Part shown: positions 15,106 to 24,799 of the stretch, piece by piece | How positions within the stretch are numbered: the first letter of the stretch is position 1 | How the letters are laid out: each line of letters opens with the position of its first letter | DNA from: an uncultured Desulfobulbaceae bacterium | GTDB taxonomy: Bacteria > Desulfobacterota > Desulfobulbia > Desulfobulbales > Desulfocapsaceae | DNA: 44,240 nucleotides | Assembly: GCA_903887485.1 (NCBI GenBank) | Contig: CAISPV010000013.1 | Location: 1-44,240 of the forward strand | Reading direction: 5' to 3' | The notes under the pieces: generated by a model | Seen by the model: the letters and a program-made list of their open reading frames with translations, nothing else | Told to the model about the DNA's origin: nothing | The model's database searches: none | Made by a program: the position numbers and the translations under genes

Positions 15106-15909
15106 TTATGCTGACGGCTTTTTACGCCGACGCAGCAGATACAGACCGGTCAGAACAGAGGGAATCAGCCACAGACCATTCATGACAGGGACTTTGGTTG
15201 TAACCGGTGGTGGGACTGGGGCGCCACCTGTGTATAAAGTAGTAATTTCATCAGATGATAGGGTACGATTATAGATAAAAATATCATCTAATTTACCACC
15301 AAAGTAATCATAGGCATATATGGATTTCCTGCCTATATCAAAAGGAACAGAGTAGTTCGGTGTTACAGGGCTAAAGGAAGTTGTGTGATCCAATATTCCA
15401 TCTATATAAAGAGACAAGACGCCAGAACCTGCCGTCAAGACTACTTGATGCCAAGAATCTGAACTTAATGTATTGGTTGATGCTATACTGCCACTGTAAA
15501 TGCCAGCAGCAATCATTCTTTGATTGCCAGTTCCAATAGTCAAAATTTCATAACCATAATAATTATCTGCTCCAAAACTTATGATGCGAGGATTTTGATT
15601 TCCGCCAGAAAAATTTATCCATGTTGATATTGTAAGCTCATTTCCCAACTTAAGAGGGTCAGTATTTGCGACATTTATATATGCACCATTATTGAAATAA
15701 TAAGCACTATCAGCATTACCGTTTCTGTCTGTGGTTAAAGTAGCACCATTCACAGTTCCATTATTCCCATTTCCACTCGAATCATCAGCATTGCCATTAA
15801 ATTCATAAGCGGCTACAAGACCGTTTGTAATTATTGGAGTAGCTCCAACAACAGATACACCAAACATCATCACCCCAACAGCCAATCCTGCCAAAAGTTT
15901 CCTCTTCAT
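15106..15909 (-). CDS. Secreted LamG-domain protein with exosortase sorting signal
   Basis: Surface protein of 267 aa: signal peptide (MKRKLLAG to VVGA), a LamG/concanavalin-like domain (about 30-225; GLVAAYEFNGNADDSSGNGN, WHQVV, LYIDG, GKLDDIFIYNRTLS), a proline linker, and a C-terminal tripartite signal VPVMNGLWLI, hydrophobic helix, RRRKK. The signal has the spacing of PEP-CTERM (VPxP...RRR) but with Met in place of the second Pro; it can also be aligned to the IPTL-type signal. The ATG at 15909 has AAGGGG 4 nt upstream; the open frame extends further without support. First gene of the three-gene exosortase cassette. The domain suggests carbohydrate or matrix binding. Base composition is lower in GC than its neighbours. 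Confidence 0.85.
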   Translation of the reverse strand: MKRKLLAGLAVGVMMFGVSVVGATPIITNGLVAAYEFNGNADDSSGNGNNGTVNGATLTTDRNGNADSAYYFNNGAYINVANTDPLKLGNELTISTWINFSGGNQNPRIISFGADNYYGYEILTIGTGNQRMIAAGIYSGSIASTNTLSSDSWHQVVLTAGSGVLSLYIDGILDHTTSFSPVTPNYSVPFDIGRKSIYAYDYFGGKLDDIFIYNRTLSSDEITTLYTGGAPVPPPVTTKVPVMNGLWLIPSVLTGLYLLRRRKKPSA

Positions 15910-16255
15910 TTTTCCCCTTTTTAAGCTTGATGGTCTCGCAAAAAATCCCCAAATAGGCATTTTCTCAAAAGACTCATAATCTTCCATTCCTGCCTCCCAA
16001 CAGGTTTGACCTCTATCATTTGCTTATGTCAAAAAACCATCAAAAAAACAAGCAAATATTGGTCCAAAAAGATAATAGGTGTTTGTGTAACTTGTTATTG
16101 TGTTTTATAACAGTATGTTGTGTGAATATTCTTAAAAAATAAATATGCGCTGAGGGATGTGGCCACTGGGTGAAATGGCGGATTGTGAGGTTGATTGGGT
16201 GCTTTAACGCAGGGGATTTGAAAGAAGGGGATGGGTTGCGCAGTTATATTAATCG
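15910..16255. other. AT-rich intergenic region upstream of the LamG gene
   Basis: Holds the 17-mer TGATGGTCTCGCAAAAA at 15928-15944, identical to the start of the palindromic element at 16256, and therefore probably a leftover end of the same element family inside the 5' leader of the LamG transcript. The rest (16020-16250) shows no gene or clear structure. Confidence 0.4.
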
Positions 16256-16261
16256 TGATGG

Positions 16262-16391
16262 TCTCGCAAAAAGTCAAAAAGCCTGTCATTTCGAGCGACA
16301 GCGAGAAATCTTTCTTCTTAACCACTGGGTACTATTAAGATTTCTCCCAATGGTCGAAATGACATTGTGACAGTCTGGACTTTTTGCGAGA
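16262..16391. mobile_element. MITE-like palindromic element 1 (~130 bp)
   Basis: Perfect 14-bp terminal inverted repeats (16262-16275 TCTCGCAAAAAGTC and 16378-16391), with inner imperfect complementarity (TGTCATTTCGAG...GAGAAATCT against AGATTTCTCCCAATGGTCGAAATGACA). No coding capacity. The same end sequence occurs at 15931. Confidence 0.65.
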
Positions 16392-16519
16392 TTGTCAATC
16401 GTAACACTTTATTGAGTTCTGAATTGGCCAGAATATGTTTTGAAAAATTGTCAGCACTCAAGATGTTGAAGCTGAGTCTGAGATCCGTGAGTACATAGAA
16501 ATATCCTATAACCGGAGGC

Positions 16520-16650
16520 TCTTGCAAAATGACCAATATGTCATTCCCGAGTGCTTTTATCGGGAATCCATTGTTGTAAATTAAGCCTGTTATGGATTCC
16601 CGCCTGCGCGGGAATGACGGTTTTTGAATTTAATTCGTCATTTTGCAAGA
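16520..16650. mobile_element. MITE-like palindromic element 2 (~131 bp)
   Basis: Perfect 14-bp terminal inverted repeats (16520-16533 TCTTGCAAAATGAC and 16637-16650), similar to those of element 1 in length and sequence. The inner arms TCATTCCCGAG...CGGGAATCCA and TGGATTCCCGCCTGCGCGGGAATGA form a second hairpin. The same size and design as its neighbour 128 bp away suggests one family. Confidence 0.65.
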
Positions 16651-16830
16651 GGCTCACCGGCAACGTACACAGAAAAGGTTAGGGTTTTATTCTCCGGCTG
16701 CTTTTGAGAGAAAATATTTTACTGTAATGAACGTGGCAAAGAGGTTTGGTTTTCACTATTGACGACTGACCTCAGAGACAAACCTGCTGTTTTTTCCTGA
16801 TACGCATTGCTCATTTTCCTCTTGACGCCT

Positions 16831-16846
16831 ATCTGAAAACAGGATA
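16831..16846. promoter_or_regulatory. Possible TetR operator upstream of the efflux operon
   Basis: Just before the tetR start (CTATCTGaaaaCAGGATAG, 16829-16847) is a near-perfect inverted repeat with one unpaired base, of the size of TetR-family operators. A TTGACG...TAGACA pair at 16822 and 16845 could be a promoter, but it would leave almost no leader. Weak evidence. Confidence 0.3.
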
Positions 16847-16856
16847 GACAGGCGGA

Positions 16857-17540
16857 ATGAACATTCATTCCATCACAACATCGTCCACACAGACAGATCC
16901 CGGCAACAAACGGGAACGCATTATCCACGCCACCATCAGGCTCATCTCCGAGTATGGCTTCCATGGCACGCCCATCTCCATGATTGCCCAGGAAGCCGGA
17001 GTTGGCGCGGGGACCATCTATCGCTATTTCAAGGACAAAGACACCCTGGTTCTCGAGATCTTCACGCAGGTGAACGGGGCTTTCAAACAAACCCTGCTCC
17101 ACGGATATGATGAGGGCCACCCCGTACGCGACCGCTTTCTCCATCTCTGCCGGGGCATCTTCCAGTACGGTATGAAAAACCCGTACGAGTTCAAATTTAT
17201 CGAACAATTCTATAATTCACCTTACGGCACCACCCTGCGCCGGGAAAAAATATTCTGTAATTGCGGCGACACCGGTCAGGACCTGCCGCTGGAGCAGGTG
17301 TTTGCCGCCGGTCAGGCCCAACAGGTGATCAAAAAGCTGCCGCTGGCGGCCCTCATCGCCCTGGCCATCGGCCCCATTGTCTTTCTGGTCAAGGACAGTA
17401 TCGCCGGCCTGATTCAACTGGACGAAGCTACCATCAACAACACCCTGGCCGCCTGCTGGGATGCAATACACCAAGAGACAGGCGCCGACCGGCAGCCCGT
17501 CGTCACCCCTTCCTCTTTTACAACTGAAGAAAAGCCATGA
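16857..17540 (+). CDS. TetR-family transcriptional regulator of the efflux locus
   Basis: Helix-turn-helix repressor of 227 aa. The TetR_N domain is at about residues 18-64 (RIIHATIRLISEYGF, ISMIAQEAGVGAGTIYRYF), followed by an all-helical ligand domain. The ATG at 16857 has AGGCGGA just upstream. Its stop overlaps the start of the adaptor gene (ATGA), so it is the first gene of the efflux operon and very likely controls it, responding to a pump substrate. The C-terminal domain is not of a named type that I recognise. Confidence 0.92.
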   Translation: MNIHSITTSSTQTDPGNKRERIIHATIRLISEYGFHGTPISMIAQEAGVGAGTIYRYFKDKDTLVLEIFTQVNGAFKQTLLHGYDEGHPVRDRFLHLCRGIFQYGMKNPYEFKFIEQFYNSPYGTTLRREKIFCNCGDTGQDLPLEQVFAAGQAQQVIKKLPLAALIALAIGPIVFLVKDSIAGLIQLDEATINNTLAACWDAIHQETGADRQPVVTPSSFTTEEKP

Positions 17541-18667
17541 CAAAGCGTATTCTCCTCACCATCCTTGCCCTGATCATTATCGGCGGTTCCCTGGCCGGTA
17601 TCAAAGTCCTGCAGATCCGCCACATGATCGCTTTGGGCAGCAAAATGGTCCCGCCACCGGAGACCATCTCCACGGCACCAGTCCAGCTTCAATCCTGGGA
17701 GTCGGTGCTCTCGGCGGTCGCCTCGCTCGATGCCGTTCAGGGAGTGACCGTGGCTGCCGAACAGGCCGGCAAGGTGGTGAAAATCTCCTTTACCCCCGGT
17801 GATTTTGTCGAAAAAGGCGCCCCGCTGGCCCAGCTTGACACCAGTGCCGAAGAGGCCCAGTTACGGGCCATGGAAAGCAGCAGAAACCTGGCCCGCACCA
17901 ATCTGCACCGTCTGGCTGAACTGGCCGACAAGGGTCTCATTTCCAAGGCCGAATATGATAACGGTGAGGCCAGCTTCAAACAGACGGAGGCCCAGACCGA
18001 AAACATCCAGGCCATCATCCAGAAAAAAAATATCAAGGCCCCCTTTTCCGGCAGACTGGGCATCCGGCAGATCAATCTTGGTCAGTATCTGAAAGAGGGG
18101 CAGGAAATTGTCTCCCTCCAGGTCCTTGATCCGATTTTTGTCAATTTCATGCTGCCCCAGCAGGAACTCAGCAAAATCACAACCGGAATGGTGCTCCGCA
18201 TAAACGGTGATGGAGCCCAGGACAAGCAGTTGACCGGTAAGATCACGACCATTGCCCCCCAGGTGGACGCCCAGACCCGCAACATCAAGATCCAGGCGAC
18301 AGTAGCCAACAATGACGAACTCCTGCGCCCCGGAATGTTTGTCAACGCCGCCATCGTGCTGCCGGAACAGGCCAAGGTGTTCACCATCCCCGGCACTGCT
18401 GTTCTCTATGCCCCTTACAGTGATTCGGTCTTTGTCGTGGAAGAAAAAAAGGATGAGAAAAGCGGCAAGGAGCTCAAGGTCCTGCGCCAGCAATTTGTCC
18501 GCCTCGGGGAGAAACGCGGTGATTTTGTCGCTGTTCTCTCTGGTCTGAAAGAGGGAGAGACCGTGGCCAGCACCGGGGTCTTCAAACTGCGCAATGGTCA
18601 GGCCGTGGTGATCGACAACAGTCAAACGCCGGCCTTCGAACTCAAACCCAAACCGGAAAACAATTAA
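17537..18667 (+). CDS. RND efflux periplasmic adaptor (membrane fusion protein)
   Basis: Periplasmic adaptor of 376 aa, anchored by an N-terminal helix (about 5-24) with no lipobox. Order: barrel-sandwich/lipoyl half motif (VTVAAEQAGKVVKISF and APFSGRLGIRQINLGQYL), an alpha-hairpin (about 105-155), beta-barrel (VNFMLPQQEL, LRPGMFVNAAIVL) and membrane-proximal domain. This is the MexH/VexC-like class that pairs with RND pumps of the type at 24800, and it lacks its own permease next to it because the AcrAB-OprM cassette intervenes. ATGA overlap with tetR. It could serve either permease; pairing with the distal one is an inference from domain type and operon design. Confidence 0.9.
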   Translation: MTKRILLTILALIIIGGSLAGIKVLQIRHMIALGSKMVPPPETISTAPVQLQSWESVLSAVASLDAVQGVTVAAEQAGKVVKISFTPGDFVEKGAPLAQLDTSAEEAQLRAMESSRNLARTNLHRLAELADKGLISKAEYDNGEASFKQTEAQTENIQAIIQKKNIKAPFSGRLGIRQINLGQYLKEGQEIVSLQVLDPIFVNFMLPQQELSKITTGMVLRINGDGAQDKQLTGKITTIAPQVDAQTRNIKIQATVANNDELLRPGMFVNAAIVLPEQAKVFTIPGTAVLYAPYSDSVFVVEEKKDEKSGKELKVLRQQFVRLGEKRGDFVAVLSGLKEGETVASTGVFKLRNGQAVVIDNSQTPAFELKPKPENN

Positions 18668-18787
18668 TCTTTTAGGCCGTTGGTCTTTCATGATTATGAA
18701 ATAAATAAGCTTTGTTCCGGTACCCGCGCCAGCAACACCCGAGCCATTAAATTAGCAAGTCACTCAACCTTATTGAGGTATATATTG

Positions 18788-19990
18788 ATGAAAGCCACTT
18801 ACAAAATCAAACTGGTTGCCCTGACGGGAGTTCTGACCGCCATGCTCATCATGACCGGTTGCAAACAACAATCCTCTGTGGGAGGGCCACCGCCTGCCAC
18901 CACCCCCGAGGTAGGGGTCATGACCGTAGCCACCGCCCCAGTCACCTTGACCATGGAGCTGCCGGGACGGATATCGCCCTACCTGATTGCCGAGGTCCGT
19001 CCCCAGGTGGGCGGGATTATCCAGAAAAGACTGTTCACTGAAGGCTCTGATATGAAGGCCGGGCAGGTACTGTATCAGATAGATTCCGCCACCTATCAGG
19101 CTGCCTACGCCAGTGCCAAGGCTTCTCTGGCACGGGCCGAGGCCAATCTGGCCACGGTCCGGCTCAAGGCGAATCGCTTCCGGGAACTGGTGGCGATCAA
19201 AGCGGTGAGCCAACAGGAGTACGACGATGCCGGCGCCCTGCTCAAGCAGGTTGAGGCCGATGTGGCGGTCAGTCAGGCAGCCGTCGAGACCGCTCATATC
19301 AATCTGGACTACACTAGTGTGAAGGCACCGATATCCGGTCGGATCGGCCGCTCGACCGTGACTGACGGGGCATTGGTTACGGCAAGCCAGACGGCGCCGA
19401 TGGCCACGATCCAGCAGCTTGATCCCGTTTACGTGGATGTGACCCAGTCCAGCGCTGAGATCCTCCGCCTGAAGCGGAATCTTGCCAATAGCGAGATCAA
19501 GGGAAAGAATGGTGACCAGGCCAAGGTCAAGCTGCTGCTGGAAGACGGCAGCAGCTATCCGCAGGAGGGAACCCTGAAATTCAGCGAAGTGGCGGTGGAA
19601 CAGGCGACCGGTTCCGTCACCCTGCGGGCGCTCTTTCCCAATCCGAATCAACTGCTGCTCAGCGGCATGTTTGTCCGCGCCATTCTCGAAGAGGGAGTGA
19701 AGGAAGAGGGAATCCTGGTACCGCAGCGCGGCGTCACCCGTAATCCGGCTGGTAATGCCATGGTCATGGTGGTCGGCGCTGAAGAAAAGGTGGAGCCGCG
19801 GGTCATCAAGGTCGCCCGGACGGTCGGCGACAACTGGCTGGTCAGTGACGGGCTGAAGGTGGGCGACCGGGTCATCCTCGAAGGGATCCAGAAGGCGCGC
19901 CCGGGAACTCAGGTCAAGGCCGTACCCTTCGGCAGTAAACCGGATACGTCCCCTGCCGGCACTCCCCAACCTGCAGCCGTTAAAAAGTAA
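18788..19990 (+). CDS. acrA: AcrA/MexA-type periplasmic adaptor lipoprotein
   Basis: Adaptor lipoprotein of 400 aa linking an AcrB-type pump to an outer-membrane channel. The signal peptide ends in the lipobox LIMTGC with Cys25. Hallmarks: EVRPQVGGIIQKRLFTEGS, an alpha-hairpin with heptads (about 95-170), KAPISGRIGRSTVTDGALV and the beta-barrel LLSGMFVRAIL. The ATG at 18788 has GAGG 9 nt upstream. There is a 120-bp gap after the preceding adaptor gene; the next gene follows after 12 nt. First gene of the nested AcrAB-OprM-type cassette. Confidence 0.92.
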   Translation: MKATYKIKLVALTGVLTAMLIMTGCKQQSSVGGPPPATTPEVGVMTVATAPVTLTMELPGRISPYLIAEVRPQVGGIIQKRLFTEGSDMKAGQVLYQIDSATYQAAYASAKASLARAEANLATVRLKANRFRELVAIKAVSQQEYDDAGALLKQVEADVAVSQAAVETAHINLDYTSVKAPISGRIGRSTVTDGALVTASQTAPMATIQQLDPVYVDVTQSSAEILRLKRNLANSEIKGKNGDQAKVKLLLEDGSSYPQEGTLKFSEVAVEQATGSVTLRALFPNPNQLLLSGMFVRAILEEGVKEEGILVPQRGVTRNPAGNAMVMVVGAEEKVEPRVIKVARTVGDNWLVSDGLKVGDRVILEGIQKARPGTQVKAVPFGSKPDTSPAGTPQPAAVKK

Positions 19991-20002
19991 AGGAGCCCTT
20001 CC

Positions 20003-23000
20003 ATGCCAAGGTTTTTCATCAATCGTCCCATCTTTGCCTGGGTCATCGCCATCATGGTCATGCTGGCCGGTCTCCTGGCAATCAAGACATTGCCGGTCTC
20101 CCAGTATCCACCGATTGCGCCGCCGCAGATAGCCATTAATGCCACCTATTCCGGGGCCTCGGCCCAGACCGTGCAGGATACCGTCACCCAGGTCATTGAG
20201 CAAAAACTGAACGGTATCGATAACCTGATCTATATGTCCTCCACCAGCGACTCTTCAGGGGCGGTGACCATCACCCTGACCTTCAAGGCCGGAACCGATC
20301 CGAACATCGCCCAGGTGCAGGTGCAGAACAAGCTGCAACTCGCCGTGCCGCTTTTACCTCAGATCGTACAAAAGCAGGGGATTTCGGTGGTAAAATCTAC
20401 CAGAAACTTCCTGTTGATTGTCGGACTCGTTTCAGAAGACGGCTCCATGGACCGTAACGCCCTGACCGACTACATGGTCTCCAACCTTCAGGATATCATC
20501 AGCCGCCTGGACGGGGTAGGTGAACTGATGTTGTTCGGCACCCAGAACGCCATGCGAATCTGGCTGAACCCGTCCAAACTGAACAACTTCCACCTGACCA
20601 CCAATGACGTCATCGCGGCGCTGCAGGCCCAGAACGTCCAGATATCCGCCGGACAGTTCGGCGGCACCCCGGCGGTGCCAGGGCAACAACTCAACGCCAC
20701 CATCAACGCCCGGGCCCTGCTCCAGAACACCGATCAGTTCGACGCCATCATCCTGCGCACCAATAGCGACGGCTCCAACGTCAGGCTTAAGGATGTGGCT
20801 GAAAGCAAGATAGGCACCGAAAACTACGATATCCAATCTTTCTACAAGGGAAAACCGGTAGGCGGCATGGCAGTCCGATTGGCAGCCGGAGCCAACGCCC
20901 TGGAAACGGGCGATCGGGTCAAGGCCAAGATGGCGGAGCTGTCGAAATACTTCCCTGCCGGCATGCAGGTGGTTTATCCCTACGACTCAACCCCTTTCGT
21001 CAAGATTTCCATTGAAGAAGTGATTCACACCTTGATTGAAGCGGTTTGCCTGGTCTTCATCATCATGTTCCTCTTCCTCCAGAACTTCCGGGCCACCCTG
21101 ATCCCCACCATCGCCGTGCCGGTGGTGCTTCTGGGAACCATGGGAGTATTGTCTGCCACCGGTTTCTCCATCAACACCCTAACCATGTTCGCCTTGGTCA
21201 TTGTCATCGGTCTGCTGGTGGACGACGCCATCGTCGTGGTGGAGAATGTGGAACGGATCATGACCGAAGAGGGGCTGTCACCCCATGACGCCACCATCAA
21301 ATCGATGGGCCAGATCAGCAGCGCCCTCTGGGGTATCGCTACCGTGTTGACAGCGGTTTTTCTGCCCATGGCCTTTTTCGGCGGCTCAACCGGCGTGATC
21401 TACCGTCAGTTTTCCGTCACCATCATCTCCGCCATGATCCTCTCAGTGCTGGTGGCCATGATCCTGACCCCGGCCCTCTGCGCCACCCTGCTCAAACCTA
21501 TCGAAAAAGGACACCACTCTGGCGAGACCGGCTGGTTCAGTTGGTTCTTCCGCCGTTTCAACACGTTATTCGACTATTGCCGAGCGAAGTATGAGGGGAT
21601 CGTTGGCCGCTCCTTCGGTAAACCGGTACGTTACCTGATGATCTATAGCGCCATTGTTGCGGCCATGGTCTTCTTTTTCCTGCGTCTTCCCACCGCCTTC
21701 CTGCCGGATGAGGATCAGGGCTTCATTATCTGCCAGGTACAACTGCCGGCCGGAGCCACCCAGGAACGGACCATCCAGGTCTTACGGCAGATGGATCAGC
21801 ATTTCCTGAAAAATGAATCGAAAACGGTGGAGGGAATCATCACCGTGGCAGGATTCAGCTTTGCCGGTCGTGGTCAGAATATGGGACTGGCCTGGGTGAA
21901 GCTGAAGGACTGGAAATTGCGCCAGTCTCCTGATCTCAAGGCGCCGGCCATTGCCAAGCGTGCCATGGGCGCCTTTTCCCAGATCAAGGACGGCATGGCC
22001 TTTGCCTTTTCACCACCGGCGGTACTTGAACTGGGTGTGGCGAACGGTTTTGACTTCCAACTGCAGGATCGTGGCGGACTGGGACATGCCAAGCTGATGG
22101 AGGCGCGCAACCAGTTGATGGGGTTGGCCATGAAAAATCCCAAGCTGATTGCGGTACGCCCCAACGGTCAGGATGACTCGCCCCAATTCAAGCTCGATAT
22201 TGACGATATCCGGGCCAGCGCCATGGGGGTATCGCTTACGGATATCAATACCATCCTCTCCACTGCCTGGGGCAGTTCCTATGTCAACGATTTCATCCAG
22301 AACGGTCGGGTGAAAAAAGTCTATCTGCAGTCAGACGCCAAGTACCGGATGCAGCCGGAAGATATCAACAGCTGGTATGTCCGTAACGTCAAGGGTGAGA
22401 TGGTGCCCTTTTCAGCCTTTGCCGACGCTCGCTGGCAGTACGGCTCGCCCCGCCTGGAGCGATATAATGGCATTCCTTCCGTTGAAATCCTGGGGCAGGC
22501 CGCGCCAGGGATAAGCACCGGCGAGTCAATGACCGAGATGGAGAAAATGGCAGCCGAGCTGCCGCCCGGTATCGGCTATGAATGGACCGGTCTCTCCTAC
22601 GAGGAAAAGAAAGCAGGCGCCCAGGCCCCGGCGCTCTATGCCATCTCGCTGCTGGTGGTATTCTTGAGTGTGGCGGCGCTGTACGAGAGCTGGACCATCC
22701 CCTTTGTCAATCTGCTGATGCTGCCGCTGGGACTGGTAGGAGCGGTAACGGCGGTCAAGCTGCGGATGCTGCCCAACGATGTCTATCTCCAGATCGGTCT
22801 GCTCACCACCGTGGGCCTTTCCACCAAGAATGCCATCCTGATCATCCAGTTCATCAAGGAGCAGATGCATCAGGGCCATGAGCTGGTTGAGGCGACGCTT
22901 ACGGCAGTCAAGATCCGGCTGCGTCCGGTCATCATGACCTCACTGGCCTTCTTCTTCGGCACCCTGCCGCTGGCCTTGACCCGCGGGGCCGGGGCTGCGG

Positions 23001-23173
23001 CCCAGAACGCCATCGGCACCGCCGTCACCGGCGGGCTGCTCTCGGCGACCTTCATCGATCTGATCTTCATCCCGTTTTTCTTTGTCCTCATCTCTCGAAT
23101 CTTCACCAAGAAACAACCGCAGCAGGCCCCTGTAAGAGCTGACATTGCCGGCAACTCCCCTGAGGTGAACTGA
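20003..23173 (+). CDS. acrB: RND multidrug efflux permease, AcrB/MexB type (HAE-1)
   Basis: Trimeric inner-membrane drug/proton antiporter of 1056 aa with 12 predicted TM helices and two large periplasmic loops. The proton relay residues fall where they do in E. coli AcrB: Asp407 and Asp408 in [15 protein letters not shown] and Lys942 in [12 protein letters not shown]. The N-terminus [17 protein letters not shown] and the [10 protein letters not shown] loop are typical of the AcrB/MexB subgroup. AAGGAG 6-7 nt before the ATG. Directly follows acrA and overlaps nothing; oprM-like follows after 1 nt. Confidence 0.96.
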   Translation: MPRFFINRPIFAWVIAIMVMLAGLLAIKTLPVSQYPPIAPPQIAINATYSGASAQTVQDTVTQVIEQKLNGIDNLIYMSSTSDSSGAVTITLTFKAGTDPNIAQVQVQNKLQLAVPLLPQIVQKQGISVVKSTRNFLLIVGLVSEDGSMDRNALTDYMVSNLQDIISRLDGVGELMLFGTQNAMRIWLNPSKLNNFHLTTNDVIAALQAQNVQISAGQFGGTPAVPGQQLNATINARALLQNTDQFDAIILRTNSDGSNVRLKDVAESKIGTENYDIQSFYKGKPVGGMAVRLAAGANALETGDRVKAKMAELSKYFPAGMQVVYPYDSTPFVKISIEEVIHTLIEAVCLVFIIMFLFLQNFRATLIPTIAVPVVLLGTMGVLSATGFSINTLTMFALVIVIGLLVDDAIVVVENVERIMTEEGLSPHDATIKSMGQISSALWGIATVLTAVFLPMAFFGGSTGVIYRQFSVTIISAMILSVLVAMILTPALCATLLKPIEKGHHSGETGWFSWFFRRFNTLFDYCRAKYEGIVGRSFGKPVRYLMIYSAIVAAMVFFFLRLPTAFLPDEDQGFIICQVQLPAGATQERTIQVLRQMDQHFLKNESKTVEGIITVAGFSFAGRGQNMGLAWVKLKDWKLRQSPDLKAPAIAKRAMGAFSQIKDGMAFAFSPPAVLELGVANGFDFQLQDRGGLGHAKLMEARNQLMGLAMKNPKLIAVRPNGQDDSPQFKLDIDDIRASAMGVSLTDINTILSTAWGSSYVNDFIQNGRVKKVYLQSDAKYRMQPEDINSWYVRNVKGEMVPFSAFADARWQYGSPRLERYNGIPSVEILGQAAPGISTGESMTEMEKMAAELPPGIGYEWTGLSYEEKKAGAQAPALYAISLLVVFLSVAALYESWTIPFVNLLMLPLGLVGAVTAVKLRMLPNDVYLQIGLLTTVGLSTKNAILIIQFIKEQMHQGHELVEATLTAVKIRLRPVIMTSLAFFFGTLPLALTRGAGAAAQNAIGTAVTGGLLSATFIDLIFIPFFFVLISRIFTKKQPQQAPVRADIAGNSPEVN

Positions 23174-23174
23174 C

Positions 23175-24614
23175 ATGAAACAGATGAAACCAATGACGAC
23201 AGCCGCCCTGTGCCTTTCGCTCGGCGTCTCCCTCTTCCTTAGCGGCTGCGCGACCATGGCCCCCGAATACACCCAGCCGATGGCGCCTGTTTCGACTACC
23301 TGGCCAAACGGACCGGCCTATCAAAAGAGCGCTGACAACCCGCCCGGCAAGAAAGCGGCCGACATCCCCTGGCAGGAGTTCTTTGTCGATCAGCAGTTAC
23401 AGAAGGTGATCGGCCTCGCCCTAGAAAATAACCGTGACCTGCGTATCGCCGCCCTCAATATCGAGAGGTCACAGGCCCAGTACCAGATCCAACGGGCCGA
23501 TCTCTTCCCGAAGGTGAACGCCACTGCCGGCGGCAGCGGCCAGCGCATCCCGGAGACTCTCTCGACCACCGGCCAGACCGAGACCACCCATCAATACAAC
23601 GTCGGTCTGGGTGTCAGCTCTTACGAACTTGACCTGTTCGGTCGGGTCCAAAGCCTGAAGGATCAGGCCCTGGCCCAATATCTCGCAAGCGAACAGGCGC
23701 GGCGCACGGTCCAGATCAGTCTGATCGCCGAGGTGGCCGCCAACTACCTGAACCTGGCTGCCGATCGCGAACGGTTGCAGCTGGCCCAGGATACCCTGAA
23801 GGCCCAGCAGACCACCTACCAACTGATGCAGCGCCGCTTTGAGCTGGGCGCTTCGTCCGAACTGGATCTGCAGCAGTCGCAAACCCGGGTGGATGCGGCA
23901 CGGGTGGATATCACCCGCTACACCACCCTGGTGGCCCAGGACGAAAACGGCCTCAACCTGGTGGTCGGTTCCACGGTTCCCGCTGCACTCCTGCCGCCAT
24001 CGCTCTCCGACACCCTGACGGCGATGAAGGATATTCCCCTGGGCCTGCCGTCCGAGGTGCTGCTGCAGCGCCCCGATGTCCTCCGGGCCGAGGATCTGCT
24101 CAAGGGCTTTAATGCCAATATCGGCGCGGCCAGGGCGGCGTTTTTCCCGCGCATCACCCTGGTCGGATCTCTTGGTGTCGGCAGTGATGAGCTTTCCGGG
24201 CTCTTCCAGTCAGGATCGGGAACCTGGGCCTTTGCACCGAAAATTGAGCTGCCGATCTTTGATACCGGCGCCCGCGGGGCGCAATTAAAAGTGGCGGAAA
24301 CAGATAGGGATATCGCCGTTGCCCAGTACGAAAAGACGATCCAGACCGCCTTCCGGGAAGTCGCCGACGCCCTTGCCCAACGGGGAACCATCGACGAGCA
24401 GGTGGCGGCGCAGCAGTCACTCACCGACGCCACAGCCAAGAGCTACCATCTTTCCCAGGTTCGCTACGAAAAAGGAATCGACAGCTATCTGACGGAACTG
24501 GATGCCCAACGCTCACTCTACAGCGCCCAGCAAGGGCTGATCACCTCCCGTTTGACCCGGTTACTGAACCGGGTAACCCTATATAAAGTAGTGGGAGGGG
24601 GAGCTGCCATATGA
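23175..24614 (+). CDS. oprM: Outer-membrane efflux lipoprotein, OprM/NodT family
   Basis: Outer-membrane channel of the RND pump, 479 aa. Signal peptide with lipobox LSGC (Cys25) and two internally repeated OEP domains (coiled hairpins about 90-200 and 290-400), with the family marks ELDLFGRV and LPIFDTG. Ends the AcrA-AcrB-OprM cassette; starts 1 nt after the acrB stop. A 185-bp gap with no gene separates it from the second permease; that gap holds an inverted A/T-rich tract but no obvious terminator, so transcription probably continues. Confidence 0.95.
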   Translation: MKQMKPMTTAALCLSLGVSLFLSGCATMAPEYTQPMAPVSTTWPNGPAYQKSADNPPGKKAADIPWQEFFVDQQLQKVIGLALENNRDLRIAALNIERSQAQYQIQRADLFPKVNATAGGSGQRIPETLSTTGQTETTHQYNVGLGVSSYELDLFGRVQSLKDQALAQYLASEQARRTVQISLIAEVAANYLNLAADRERLQLAQDTLKAQQTTYQLMQRRFELGASSELDLQQSQTRVDAARVDITRYTTLVAQDENGLNLVVGSTVPAALLPPSLSDTLTAMKDIPLGLPSEVLLQRPDVLRAEDLLKGFNANIGAARAAFFPRITLVGSLGVGSDELSGLFQSGSGTWAFAPKIELPIFDTGARGAQLKVAETDRDIAVAQYEKTIQTAFREVADALAQRGTIDEQVAAQQSLTDATAKSYHLSQVRYEKGIDSYLTELDAQRSLYSAQQGLITSRLTRLLNRVTLYKVVGGGAAI

Positions 24615-24799
24615 GACGGGAAGAATTTTCAGCAGATTTTTTTCGAAACCAACAAACCGAAACCACGAACCTTGAACCGGTGTAATAAACAGAGGGAAGA
24701 TCTTTCAGACCTGTAATTTTTTAGTTTTTTAACTAACAGACGGGACTTGACAACTAACAAGCTGCTTAATCTCAACAAACCAATACTCCGTGCCGTACC

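Noticed and set aside
18770-20203. 477-codon open frame on the minus strand across the acrA region
   Set aside because: Antisense to acrA and the start of acrB; no start site or family signature.
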